This document shows, piece by piece, positions 1 to 7,838 of a stretch of DNA of 20,000 nucleotides (its first letter is position 1; every line of letters starts with the position of its first letter). The position numbers and the translations under genes are program-made. A model generated the notes under the pieces. That model worked only from the letters and a program-made list of their open reading frames with translations. It was not told the DNA's origin and did not search any database. Origin of the DNA: Chromera velia (taxonomy: Eukaryota; Sar; Chromeraceae); the NCBI GenBank assembly GCA_018398765.1, contig JAHBMJ010003899.1:5001-25000 (forward strand), given 5' to 3'.

Positions 1-166
1 CTCTCTCTCTCTCAGTCTCTCTGTTTGTCTGTCTGTCTGTCTGCCTGTCTGCCTGTCTGCCTGTCTGTCTGTCTATCTGCCTATCTGCCTGTCTGTCTGT
101 CTGTCTGTCTGTCTCTGTCTGTCTGTTTATCTATCTAAGGCTGTCTTTCTGTCTGTCTGTCACCTA
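1..166. repeat. (GTCT)n/(GCCT)n microsatellite
   Basis: The window opens with CT dinucleotides, then an imperfect array of GTCT with GCCT and ATCT variants that continues to about position 166. No coding potential is seen. It is a simple-sequence tract typical of eukaryotic intergenic or intronic DNA. Confidence 0.9.
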
Positions 167-177
167 GGTCTGTCTCT

Positions 178-295
178 CTGACTACCCGTTATGCTCATGA
201 AGAAGAGGAGGTAAAGAAAACATATAGTCTGTTGGTCTGACTCTCCGTTGTATTCATAGAGAAGAGGAGGAAAAGAAATCATATGGTCTGTCAGT
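178..295. repeat. 59-bp tandem repeat, two copies
   Basis: Two adjacent copies start at 178 and 237. Each begins CTGACT, carries GAAGAGGAGG in the middle and ends with CATAT(A/G)GTCTGT. A more degenerate third copy is suggested around 340-400, where CATATGGTCT recurs. No gene is seen here. Confidence 0.7.
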
Positions 296-540
296 CTGAC
301 TGTTTGTCTGTCTGTCGGCTAGGTCTGTCGGTCAGTTGGTCTCTCTCTGTCCGCCCCCTCAAAAAAGAATTCAAACCATATGGTCTATCTATCTGATTCT
401 AACGTCCAATCATCTCTGCAGTATGTGTTGGTATCTCTGTCTATCTGTCCAATTGTGTGCTTTCTTTTCTTTAGCATACACGTATTCACTAGACGTATTC
501 ATAAATAACAGCGATAGTAGCATTGCACGCTTTTGCGCAG

Positions 541-754
541 GCAAGGTCTTCCCAAGGATGCTTTTACAGTCCGACAGGAAACGACTGCAAAAGACCGCCT
601 GACAAGCCGACTTGCTGATGAAGGGCTGCGAACATACGCTAAAGGCCTTGCTCCGGAGGTCAGCGCTTTGAACGATCCTAAATCTGGCTTTGAAATGTTC
701 ACCATTGCTTTAAATGCCATTAAATTCTCTTCAGGGACTGAAATGCACGCATAA
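541..754 (+). CDS. possible 3' exon, unrecognised protein
   Basis: An open frame of about 71 codons follows a possible splice acceptor (TTTTGCGCAG, ending at 540) and stops with TAA at 752-754. The protein is mixed in composition, with runs such as KDRLTSRLADEGLRTYAKGL, and does not look like a low-complexity shadow. It has no ATG near its start, and TAG codons lie just upstream at 515-520, so it would have to be an internal or last exon. I do not recognise the family. It may belong to the same gene as the frame that begins near 1026, with the bases between as an intron, but no donor site decides this. Confidence 0.3.
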
Positions 755-1025
755 AAATACGGTCAAACTCTTCAAGTTTCTTACTTATTGTACAGAAGAA
801 CCTTTTATTACTGTATACTAGGAGGCTTCATATCTCGCAGTGTATATGTGGGGTCCATGCATAAGGTTGTTTTTTTTAAATTTGTCTCTCTAAGACTTTT
901 TGTTTTTTCTGTAAAAACGCTTTTAAAGTGCCTGGCGTGACTGAGTTAGTAGTTTTATGTGTATTTAGAGTGAGAACGTTTGATGTGATATACCTGTCTG
1001 GCGAATCAATTGCAAACACTCAAAG
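755..1025 (+). other. AT-rich spacer or intron
   Basis: This stretch lies between two open frames. It is T-rich (TTTTTTTAAA near 870, TTTTTGTTTTTTC near 900) and ends at the only AG (1024-1025) between the in-frame TGA at 986-988 and the next coding stretch. That arrangement would suit an intron, but no strong donor was found. Confidence 0.25.
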
Positions 1026-1447
1026 CGCTTGGCTACACCGAAGAGAAGTACGGGGAGGAGTCCCAGGCGACTGAGCAGCTCTTTGATGAAGCGGACGTCC
1101 ATGTGTGCCAAGACCTCCTAGGCCACGACTGGGAAGGACCCCCCCTTAAGGTCCCCGGCAAATTTCAAACCGATGAGATGTCAAACGAGCGTCATTCGTC
1201 CATATTTGTTTCTAAAAAGTGGGCTCTAGTTCAATACTGCCCAGAATCTGCTCCGTCAGTGTCATCTAAGAAGAGCAGCAAGGAAATGCCTGTTTCAAAG
1301 AATGAAACGGGGGGGGAAACAGGGCCCTTGCTACTGGGCCTGATGTTTATTGAAGAAGTTCTCAACTCGGGGCAGAAAAACATGGAGCTGGTTGGCCATT
1401 GGTGGGAGCCTGCAAGCGAAAAGAACGGATATTACGGGTCGCTTTAG
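1026..1447 (+). CDS. unrecognised protein exon
   Basis: About 140 codons are open from a possible acceptor (CTCAAAG, ending at 1025) to TAG at 1445-1447. The frame is also open back to 989, but no ATG marks a start there. The composition is protein-like: acidic residues mixed with hydrophobic ones, and stretches such as LFDEADVHVCQDLLGHDW and GLMFIEEVLNSGQKNMELVG. Codon use is mixed, with many G/C third positions, unlike the AT-rich DNA further right. I recognise no domain. AATAAA occurs shortly downstream (within 1533-1545 and 1580-1590), as expected for a 3' UTR. The next open frame (to 1966) is in the same phase, separated only by TAA and TAG codons; see findings. Confidence 0.45.
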
Positions 1448-1660
1448 CCCTATTATGTTTAATCAAAAACCGACCCCAAAAAGAGAGCCACCCCGAGGAG
1501 AAGAGAACCGTGCAGAGTGTCGGTGTCAATGGCTTAAATAAAAAGTTTATGTTGCACACAGCTGGCCTCCCCCATCACATATAAATAAACAGGAATGTAC
1601 GAAAAAGGTGTGCTTCATACAGCTACGTTTGAGTAGTTGAAGCAAAATCACTCCGATATC

Positions 1661-1966
1661 ATGATCGAAAGTGAAAATGTTATGAAAAAGGTTATGACTT
1701 CATTAAAAGAGGGAAGTGGAGATTCAAACAGAGGTAATTTGTCAGATACAGAAGAAAAAGATGAGATGGGTGTTTTGGATGGAGCCTCAGCTTCGTCTTC
1801 AGTCTCGTCTTCATCGTCAGCCACCGCTGCGGCTGATTCAAAGCAAAATCAGAGGCGTCGCAGAGGTAACCAATTTACATCCAGCTCAGCGCTTTGGCCA
1901 TCCATGAAAGCCACCATGAAATCTTTGAAACTAGGTAAAGGAAAGGGGAGAGGCAAGGGTCGCTGA
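1661..1966 (+). CDS. small Ser-rich protein with basic tail
   Basis: The frame is open from just after a TAG at 1634-1636. The first ATG is at 1661 and the stop is TGA at 1964-1966, about 101 codons. It has an acidic stretch (DTEEKDEM), then a Ser/Ala-rich stretch, a short Arg run (QRRRRG), and a Gly/Lys/Arg tail (LGKGKGRGKGR). The basic tail suggests nucleic-acid binding or nuclear location, but this is inference from composition only. AATAAA lies about 45 bases downstream (near 2011-2016). It could be a separate small gene, or the last part of the frame beginning at 1026, which has the same phase. Confidence 0.35.
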   Translation: MIESENVMKKVMTSLKEGSGDSNRGNLSDTEEKDEMGVLDGASASSSVSSSSSATAAADSKQNQRRRRGNQFTSSSALWPSMKATMKSLKLGKGKGRGKGR

Positions 1967-2039
1967 CATGATGCACCAGACGAAAATTGAAAAACATACA
2001 GTAGAAATCGAATAAATACTTAAAGCTCTTCTGTAATTA

Positions 2040-2865
2040 AAGATTTGGTTTTATATTGAAATGTTATTATATCTATTTTCTTAATTGTTATTAGTATCAG
2101 TACAAAAAGACACATCAGATCACATAGTTTCCTTTTTTTTTTATCTCCGTTTTTTTGTTTATTTTGTTATATTTCGCTATATAATATGACAGTTTTAACT
2201 TTTTATTCATATTTATTGTACTATTAATAAATTGTTTATACTTAAATCGGTAATAAATCCTATAAAAATATTTATAGTGTAAATTTTTAGCTAAGTTTTA
2301 AATAAATTATACCAGGAATTATAATTTTAAATTAAAAAAAATATTCACTTTTTTTTTGTCCCGATTCGGATTGTACGAAGTTTAAATTTCATGAATTGTA
2401 ATTTCAATTGATTGTATGCATTCTTTCTGCTATGTTAACTAGTCTGTTTAATGTAATTGAATCACGCTGAAATAAAACTAGGTCGAAACTTAGTGAAAGC
2501 ACACATGCTATTATACCAACTGGTTTTGAAGATAAACTTTTGGTAGAGTCCTCCGCATGCAAGTCTTCTAACAATTAATCATTATGAGACTACCATATAC
2601 AGAATCAGCTAGTGCATACAATATCTTGGTTATTGAAATAAAATTTAAATCACTAAACCTTCCTAAAAACTTTCAAAAATACACTTTTAAATGAGGTCAT
2701 TTTTTAAAGTGGAAAAAAAAAATGATGAAAAAAAAAAATGGTTTGTGACGCTTAAGTTTTTTTTTTTTTTTAACGAGATGATTTTGTTTCAAAAACGCCT
2801 AAAAAGTTCGGATTAAAAAGTCAAGTTCGAATCTAAAAAATACTCGAATATACTCGTTACTATAC
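2040..2865. other. AT-rich non-coding DNA
   Basis: Strongly AT-rich, with long A and T runs (for example around 2711-2775). No open frame longer than noise, no RNA gene and no terminal repeat was recognised. Confidence 0.6.
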
Positions 2866-2992
2866 CTTGTAAGGACCTAGGAATTTAGACAGGAATTTAG
2901 AGGAATTTAAACAGGAATTTAGAGGAATTTAGACAGGAATTTAGAGGAATTTAGAGAAATTTAGCTAGGAATCTAAAGGAATTTAGTGCTAT
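2866..2992. repeat. AGGAATTTAGA array (left inverted arm)
   Basis: Short interspersed tandem units (AGGAATTTAGA, ACAGGAATTT) follow AAGGACCTAGG and end with GCTAGGAATCTAAAGGAATTTAG. The reverse complement of the same arrangement is found at about 16692-16820, on the other side of the retrotransposon. The arrays are therefore an inverted pair enclosing about 13.7 kb. Confidence 0.75.
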
Positions 2993-3127
2993 GTTGAACT
3001 TAATTGCCAGATTCTGGTCCGTCAAACAACTAACATAAGTTTTGACTCAACTTCTGACATGAGTTACTGTAATTAAAGTTTTATAAAAAGGGAAACTAAT
3101 AGTAAGAAAACACGGTCTTTTAATGCT

Positions 3128-3200
3128 TGAACGCCTTTGTGGTAGAGGGGTTAACATGACTGCTTCACATAGAAAAGGTCCCAAGTTCAATTCCAGAAAG
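3128..3200 (+). ncRNA. tRNA-related SINE-like module
   Basis: Plus strand. An A-box-like stretch (TGTGGTAGAGGGGTTAACA, 3138-3156) is followed 44-48 bases later by a B-box-like stretch (AAGTTCAATTCC, 3183-3194, consensus GGTTCGANTCC). This spacing is that of tRNA internal Pol III promoters. The arms do not fold into a convincing cloverleaf, so I read it as the head of a tRNA-derived SINE or an old tRNA pseudogene. Confidence 0.4.
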
Positions 3201-3229
3201 GTTCACTTTTAAACCTATAAAACGCACCA

Positions 3230-3300
3230 GAAAGAGCAACACAACCCGTCATTCAAACAAAACTGTCAAAGGAGACAGGGTCATTCAAATAAAACGCCAA
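3230..3300. repeat. degenerate ~32-bp direct repeat
   Basis: Two copies start with (G)TCATTCAAAYAAAAC and end with GACRGG (the first near 3248-3279, the second near 3280-3310). They lie between the SINE-like module and the palindrome cluster. Nothing coding is seen. Confidence 0.4.
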
Positions 3301-3379
3301 AAAAGACGGGAAAACCATCTCTTGGATTGAATAAAGAGAAACCGTTCGCTTTATATTTAGCTTGGTCAAGCTCGGGAAT

Positions 3380-3500
3380 CCGGTCAACCGGACAGATGTC
3401 CGGTCGACCGGACAAGGCACTAACAAATGTAAACAGGCGTTCTATCAACCGGACAAATGCCAGCAACTTTGAAACCCATGCAAAAATCTGGTTGACCAGA
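3380..3500. repeat. palindrome cluster CCGGTCRACCGG
   Basis: CCGGTCAACCGG (3380-3391) and the perfect palindrome CCGGTCGACCGG (3400-3411) are each followed by ACARG/ACARAT. A half copy (TCAACCGGACAAATG) lies near 3447-3461, and the related near-palindrome TCTGGTTGACCAGA at 3487-3500. They stop just before the retrotransposon LTR. Confidence 0.6.
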
Positions 3501-3545
3501 TTGTTTCAACGATGTAAATTATCTTTGGAGCAAGTCTGATAAAAT

Positions 3546-4043
3546 TGATCTCGAGCGAGGCGTCACCACGTGTTAAGGTCTACTTAAGGGGGTTGGCGCT
3601 GGTGAGTGCTTGCAGAGGTTCAAGGGTCTTCAGGGCTTGATGTCGCTGGAGTGGTTGAAGTCGATCCCTAGTGACAGACTCGATCAGTATCAGGAGCATG
3701 AAGCTTTCTTGTGATTCGGTGATCAATCTGATTTCATTGTAGTCTTCCAGAAAGTCTTTCGGAAGTCTTTCATATGATTTCGATTGAAGTGTAACACGCT
3801 AACATCTGTATGATGCAGGACGTTTACGTCCTACATCTCTTTTCTTTGATACTTAAAAAGGATATAGCGAGGATTGAACCCATGACCTTCTGCTTCTTAG
3901 TGCTGTATGCTAACCACTAAGTCATGAAAGCAAGCGGCGTACACGATCTTCTTTTGCTTAGTGCTACTCTAAACTAAAACTAATTTATTTAATTTCTATT
4001 TTCTTTCTAGCTATGCCGAGCTATGCTTAAGTAGCACATAGCA
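3546..4043 (-). repeat. 3' LTR
   Basis: Equivalent to 15914-16411 with 13 substitutions (11 transitions). On the element's strand it starts TGCTATGTGC directly after a polypurine tract and ends CTCGAGATCA. It contains a perfect 7-bp inverted repeat with a 2-base loop (AGGACGT TT ACGTCCT, 3817-3832) and a tRNA-like module on the element's own strand (3855-3930). Confidence 0.95.
3855..3930 (-). promoter_or_regulatory. tRNA-like Pol III module in 3' LTR
   Basis: Minus strand: A-box-like TGACTTAGTGGTTAGCA (box at 3914-3924), B-box GGTTCAATCC (3871-3880), and a T5 run (3855-3859) 11 bases after the B-box that would serve as a Pol III terminator. The spacing between boxes (44 bases) matches tRNA genes. 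The 5' and 3' ends do not pair as an acceptor stem, so it is not a working tRNA; a promoter or SINE-derived insert is more likely. The same module is in the other LTR. Confidence 0.5.
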
Positions 4044-4186
4044 TTCACCCCTTTCTAAGATTGAGATTCCACACTCAATTTATTTATGATCTTATCTCAT
4101 AGCATTCGCCCCTTTTTAAGATCGAGATTCTACGCTCGATTTATTCATAATCTTATCCCATACTAGCATTCGCCTCTTTCTATGTC
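4039..4186 (-). repeat. 61-64-bp tandem repeat carrying copies of the PPT/LTR junction
   Basis: Units start at 4039, 4100 and 4164 (plus strand TAGCATTCRCC). On the element's strand each copy reads purine tract then GAATGCTA: AGAAAGGGGTGAATGCTA (the true junction), AAAAAGGGGCGAATGCTA and AGAAAGAGGCGAATGCTA. Copies 1 and 2 also contain a 6-bp hairpin with an 8-base loop: ATTGAG/CTCAAT at 4060-4079 and ATCGAG/CTCGAT at 4121-4140. One pair differs between the copies in a compensatory way (T-A versus C-G). Confidence 0.75.
4044..4056 (-). other. polypurine tract (plus-strand primer site)
   Basis: AGAAAGGGGTGAA on the minus strand lies directly before the 3' LTR start (TGCTATG). This is the expected place and composition for the tract that primes second-strand DNA synthesis in LTR elements. 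Confidence 0.75.
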
Positions 4187-5916
4187 TTTTTGTGCCTTTT
4201 TATACCTAAAGCTTTATGGTTTTCTGGCGTACCGATGGCCCCTCGCACGCGCGGCGGCGGTGTCAAAAAGGCCTCGGCATGCCCACATATGCCCACACAT
4301 GCTTCAGTTCACGCAAAATTGGACAGTCCTGGAAAGCGCCGGGGTCTTTCATGCAAATGGGCCTTCATAGCTGTATGTGAGTGCGACATGTATGTCATGC
4401 AATGCAACACGTACGCGATGCAACACGTGTTTTTCGGCCGGGGCGTGTTTCTCATTTTCAATCGGAACATTTCGATAAAAAATTTCTATGGACTTTCGCG
4501 AAGCACATGATACGAGCGGTCCCTCTTTCGACGCTCTGATTCAACTGCAACATATTTGTCACTCTTGATGCATCCCTGATAACTCTCCCTTGGAGCATCA
4601 GTTCTCTTTTTTCCATGAGTCCCCCTTAGTTCAAAGCGGTGTTATTCTTCCGTCTCCTTTATAACTTCGTTCCTATTCTGTAATCGCTTCGTCTGGTCCC
4701 TGCTTGGGATCTCGATCTCTCTTTCGTGGCGACTCTCTGGCTGGCCGCTACCTCTGGAGCCCTCATCATCCCGGTCAGAGCGAGTGCCCTGTGGCTTCTT
4801 TATTCTCGTCCTTCAAGAGCTTCACGTTGATCTTGTGCTTCATGTTGTTCATGTCAGTCTCCCTTGTCCCTGTGCTTGCAGATGCTCTTCATATCCTTGT
4901 TCTCTAACCTTTTTTATATCGCCACATCTACCTCGCCTCCGTCTTGTCCTTCTCTGTGTTCGTATTCGGACGTAAGGCGATCCTCCTCCATCTCCGACCT
5001 CTTCTATATCACCACATCCTAGGCAAGGATCAGTATGCCTACATCTACTATGCCTACATCTACAGTAACTTAAAGGATTAGTATGTTTACATCCACGGCA
5101 AGGATCACGATGCCTATGTCCACGTTGCCCCTGTCATCGTTGTCCTTGCCCCTCTGGAACCCGATGTCTCTTTCCATCTCTATGAGCCTCGTTGGCTTCA
5201 ATATCGGTTTTGTCCACTTCCTTGTCCTCCTCTTCCTGTAGTGATGGTGTCATCAACACGCTACTTGAGTGTTGGCGTGGCCGACTGCAACTTCAACTTG
5301 ACCGACCTCTTCTTTCTTTCTTCCTATTCATTTCATATATTGACTATACATCTTCATGAACAACCTTTCCGTGTGCTTTGCTTTTTTCTCAAGTGTTTTA
5401 TTGACAAGGCAACGAGAAGATCCTGCCTTTTTCATGTTCCTTTAACTTTTTCCTTATTTCTGTCTGTCTCCTTTCTGATTATCGCTCGGCTTGCGTACGT
5501 GCGCGTTCTTTACTCCTGCCTTGGCTTGTCTGTCTTTCTTTTACCGCCATTCTCTGCCATCTCTATCCGTCTCCTACTGTCTCTTGTCTTTTGATGTCTT
5601 TATTTCTTTTGCATTCAAAAGAGTGGGTGGTTGATTGGGTAAGTGAAGAATGAGGGGTGATTGGGTGAGTGAGTAGATGCAGGCGAGTGAAGAAGGTTCT
5701 CAAAGACTGGTTGGTGGGTGAATACGTATGGGTATGGTCGTTGGGTCATGGCACACTCAGCCTTCTGTTGAGTGCCCATACTATTCGCACCCTTTCAGAT
5801 ATAAAAAGTAAATGCACCGAAATGCCAACCACTTATGAGTTTGGAAAATTTGCTTGTATCTGTATGAACATTTTTTTTTTTTGAATAAGCCTGGGCGCGA
5901 GGCTTGGTTCGGTATT

Positions 5917-5967
5917 TGTGTATGTATGTGTATGTGTGTGTGTGTATGTATGTATATGTGTATGTGT

Positions 5968-6014
<47 letters not shown>

Positions 6015-6033
6015 TGTATGTGTGTGTGTGTAG
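5917..6033. repeat. (TG)n/(TATG)n microsatellite
   Basis: An uninterrupted mix of TG and TATG units inside the 3' region of the retrotransposon. It gives a spurious Val/Cys reading frame on the plus strand. Confidence 0.95.
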
Positions 6034-6324
6034 GTTAATAATGATGATGATGTACTGGGGAGTGGGGGCCCAGTACGAGCGATTGAGCGGCGACCTTACC
6101 TCTCACTGGGAGGTCCTGGTGGTGTGAGTGGCCAACTCACCCCTTTTGGGACCTTTTGTGCGCATGCGCATACGTCTTTTCGCCGTGAAGGCGTCAGGGT
6201 CGGAGGCTGTGGGTTATATGTGTGCTTGGCAGGTCTGTGTTATCTGCCTTTATTCATCAGTCACCGATCGGTACGTGGTGCTGCTCCAGGGAGGGTTCGT
6301 ATATATAGGTGCATGCGTGGATGA

Positions 6325-6437
6325 ATGGGTGATCGGATGGATGGATGGATAGATGGATGGATGGATAGATGAATGGATAGATGGATAGGTGGATGGATGG
6401 ATGGCTGGATAGATGGGTGGATGGATGGATGAATGGT
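6325..6437. repeat. (GGAT)n microsatellite
   Basis: Repeated GGAT/GGATAGAT units, inside the retrotransposon 3' region. The same GGAT motif recurs at 19076-19095 outside the element. Confidence 0.95.
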
Positions 6438-6839
6438 TGATTGGAATGATGGATCGTTGTTGGTTTGAGGTTTTCTATACCTAATTTCTCTTTCGAGATG
6501 ATCTTGATGTTTATGCAGTTTAACTGCTTTTCAAGTTTTTAGGTTTGATTCATTTTGATTCAATCGATCAATTTTTTGAGGTCTGTCAAGGAGTTATAGC
6601 AGAGAGGCATTTAGCGGAGCTCTGTGTTTGGTTTTTCTCTATTGATCAATTCCATTAGTCACTCAATTGATCCTATCGTTAGCGGCAGCATGCTTCGGGT
6701 CTGTTCGATTTCGACTTGAGGTATTACTCCATCCGTCATGGATTCATGCAAACATTTACTTCATTCATATATGGATCATGCAGACATTCATTTCCTTCAT
6801 CATTCATGTCATCATAAATTGTTCTCGGCCAGGCTTCCT

Positions 6840-7613
6840 TTATTTTGTTTTCATGATTTCCGTCCCTCTTTTGACTTTTGGTCCCTCCTCGAATTCTCGA
6901 ATGAGTGTAAGACAGTCGCAGTCTTCTCCATCGGTCCACCACGACTCGTCCAGGTATCCCTCATAAACGAGTGAGTATTGAATGTTCCCATCTTTTTCTC
7001 TTTTCTCTATGACTTCTTTCACATTGTAGTCTGACATCGCACTCCTGTTCGGGTCTTTGTCTTCTTTTTTAACCATTTGCTTCTTCTGTCTCGTCTTTTT
7101 CTTTTCGGTCTCAAGGGAATGCTTGAACGGCAACACGCTTTCGCTTTGTGTGGAAGCCAAGTTTTGTTGTTCGATTACTTGCCAATAGATAGCTTCGAGA
7201 ACGATTCTTGTAGAGTCACAGTTTGCAAGTGTGTCCTGTTTATTTCGAGTAAGTTCTCTTCTTTCTACTTTCTAGTCTCCCTTTCTGTCTCGAGCTTTCC
7301 TTACAAGTGCTCCTTCCAAGAAATGCAATGTGAAGTGCTGTTCTCCTTTAACTGTCCTGATGTTTTTCATTCTTGCCTTGATTCGTTCTTTCACCTGCAA
7401 CTCTCCTGCTGAGTGATAGTAAAAGAGAATAGTCTCTCCTTCCCTCAACGGCTTCCTGTCGGGAAAGAAATCGAATCCCTTTTCCAGAAGCGGTCGAGTT
7501 TCCATTTCCATTTCCTCATCCTCCTGTTCTTTGTTGTTTCCGTCTGTAGGCGATCTCATCTTCTTCGATCTCTGTATCTCTTTCTTGTCCTTCTTTTTTC
7601 TCAGGTTGGTCAT
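6840..7613 (-). CDS. pol: Pol C-terminal extension with chromodomain
   Basis: One frame runs from 7613 to TAA at 6842-6840, crossed by a single TAG at 7274-7272. The first part has EGETILFYYHSAGELQV and a basic stretch. After the TAG comes a Lys-rich linker and then a chromodomain at 7028-6885 (YNVKEVIEKREKDGNIQYSL, then VYEGY, then ESWW, then LIREFEE). This matches the family pattern of a first-strand Tyr, an aromatic-x-Gly-Tyr turn, Trp, and a C-terminal helix. Aromatic residues stand where the methyl-lysine cage is expected. In chromoviruses this domain targets integration to marked chromatin. Under TAG-as-Gln the piece is continuous. If TAA is also read, the frame would go on to a TGA near 6797. 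Upstream it connects to the integrase C-terminus only through a frame change. Confidence 0.8.
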
Positions 7614-7838
7614 TCTGTTCTTTTTTCTTCACATGCGTGTTACAAATCTCTTCATTTTCTTTGTAATCTCTGCTGAAGTACGGTTTCACTCTCTGTCTGT
7701 TTACCGTTTAGCTTGATTAGCTTCTCGGCTTTTTGATGACCAGAGTGCGATTCGGTCTTACTTGCGTGATCATGTACGGCCCTTCATACAATGGTATGAG
7801 TGCTTTCTTGATTCTTTTTGAGTAGGCAGCTTTTCCAG
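7516..7838 (-). CDS. pol: Pol: GPY/F-like module and post-integrase segment
   Basis: The frame continues the integrase after a one-base shift near 7842. It contains IPLYEGPYMITQV (Gly-Pro-Tyr at 7782-7774), the hallmark of the GPY/F module at the C-terminus of chromovirus and gammaretrovirus integrases, and then VNRQRVKPYFSRD, which resembles the conserved N..LKPY closing strand of Ty3/gypsy integrases. Two TAA codons (7719-7717 and 7710-7708) fall between these motifs, so the frame must be read through them for both motifs to belong to one protein. It ends in a charged tail and TGA at 7518-7516. The tail overlaps the start of the chromodomain frame, so a further shift lies in about 7520-7625. 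Confidence 0.65.

Larger units (their letters stand above)
4187..6839 (-). other. long 3' region of the retrotransposon
   Basis: About 2.6 kb between the chromodomain end and the triplicated polypurine tract. No recognisable protein domain was found on either strand. The minus strand is purine-rich over about 4460-5600 and holds open stretches interrupted only by TAA or TAG (4853-4461 with three TAA; about 5753-5392 with one TAG and two TAA). An imperfect direct repeat (GATGTGGYGATATARAA) recurs near 4905-4935 and 5000-5030. An envelope-like or other third frame cannot be excluded, but nothing supports one by homology. Confidence 0.5.

Noticed and set aside
3871-3924. A functional tRNA gene in the LTR
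   Set aside because: A and B boxes are present, but the 5' and 3' flanks do not pair as an acceptor stem and the anticodon stem is poor.
4190-4510. 106-codon plus-strand frame
   Set aside because: It lies in the 3' region of the minus-strand retrotransposon, has no recognisable domain, and overlaps an equally open minus-strand stretch.
5000-5150. Cys/His-rich minus-strand reading resembling a zinc-binding protein
   Set aside because: It comes from short direct repeats (GATGTAGGCATA and GATCCTTGCC types), and the frame is broken soon after.
5918-6127. Plus-strand Val/Cys-rich frame
   Set aside because: It is a translation of the TG microsatellite.
7077-7676. Plus-strand frames rich in Phe, Leu and Ser opposite Pol (also near 8986-9327, 10513-10719, 11312-11566, 13238-13453)
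   Set aside because: They are antisense shadows of Lys/Glu-rich Pol and Gag coding sequence; the minus strand has the domains.
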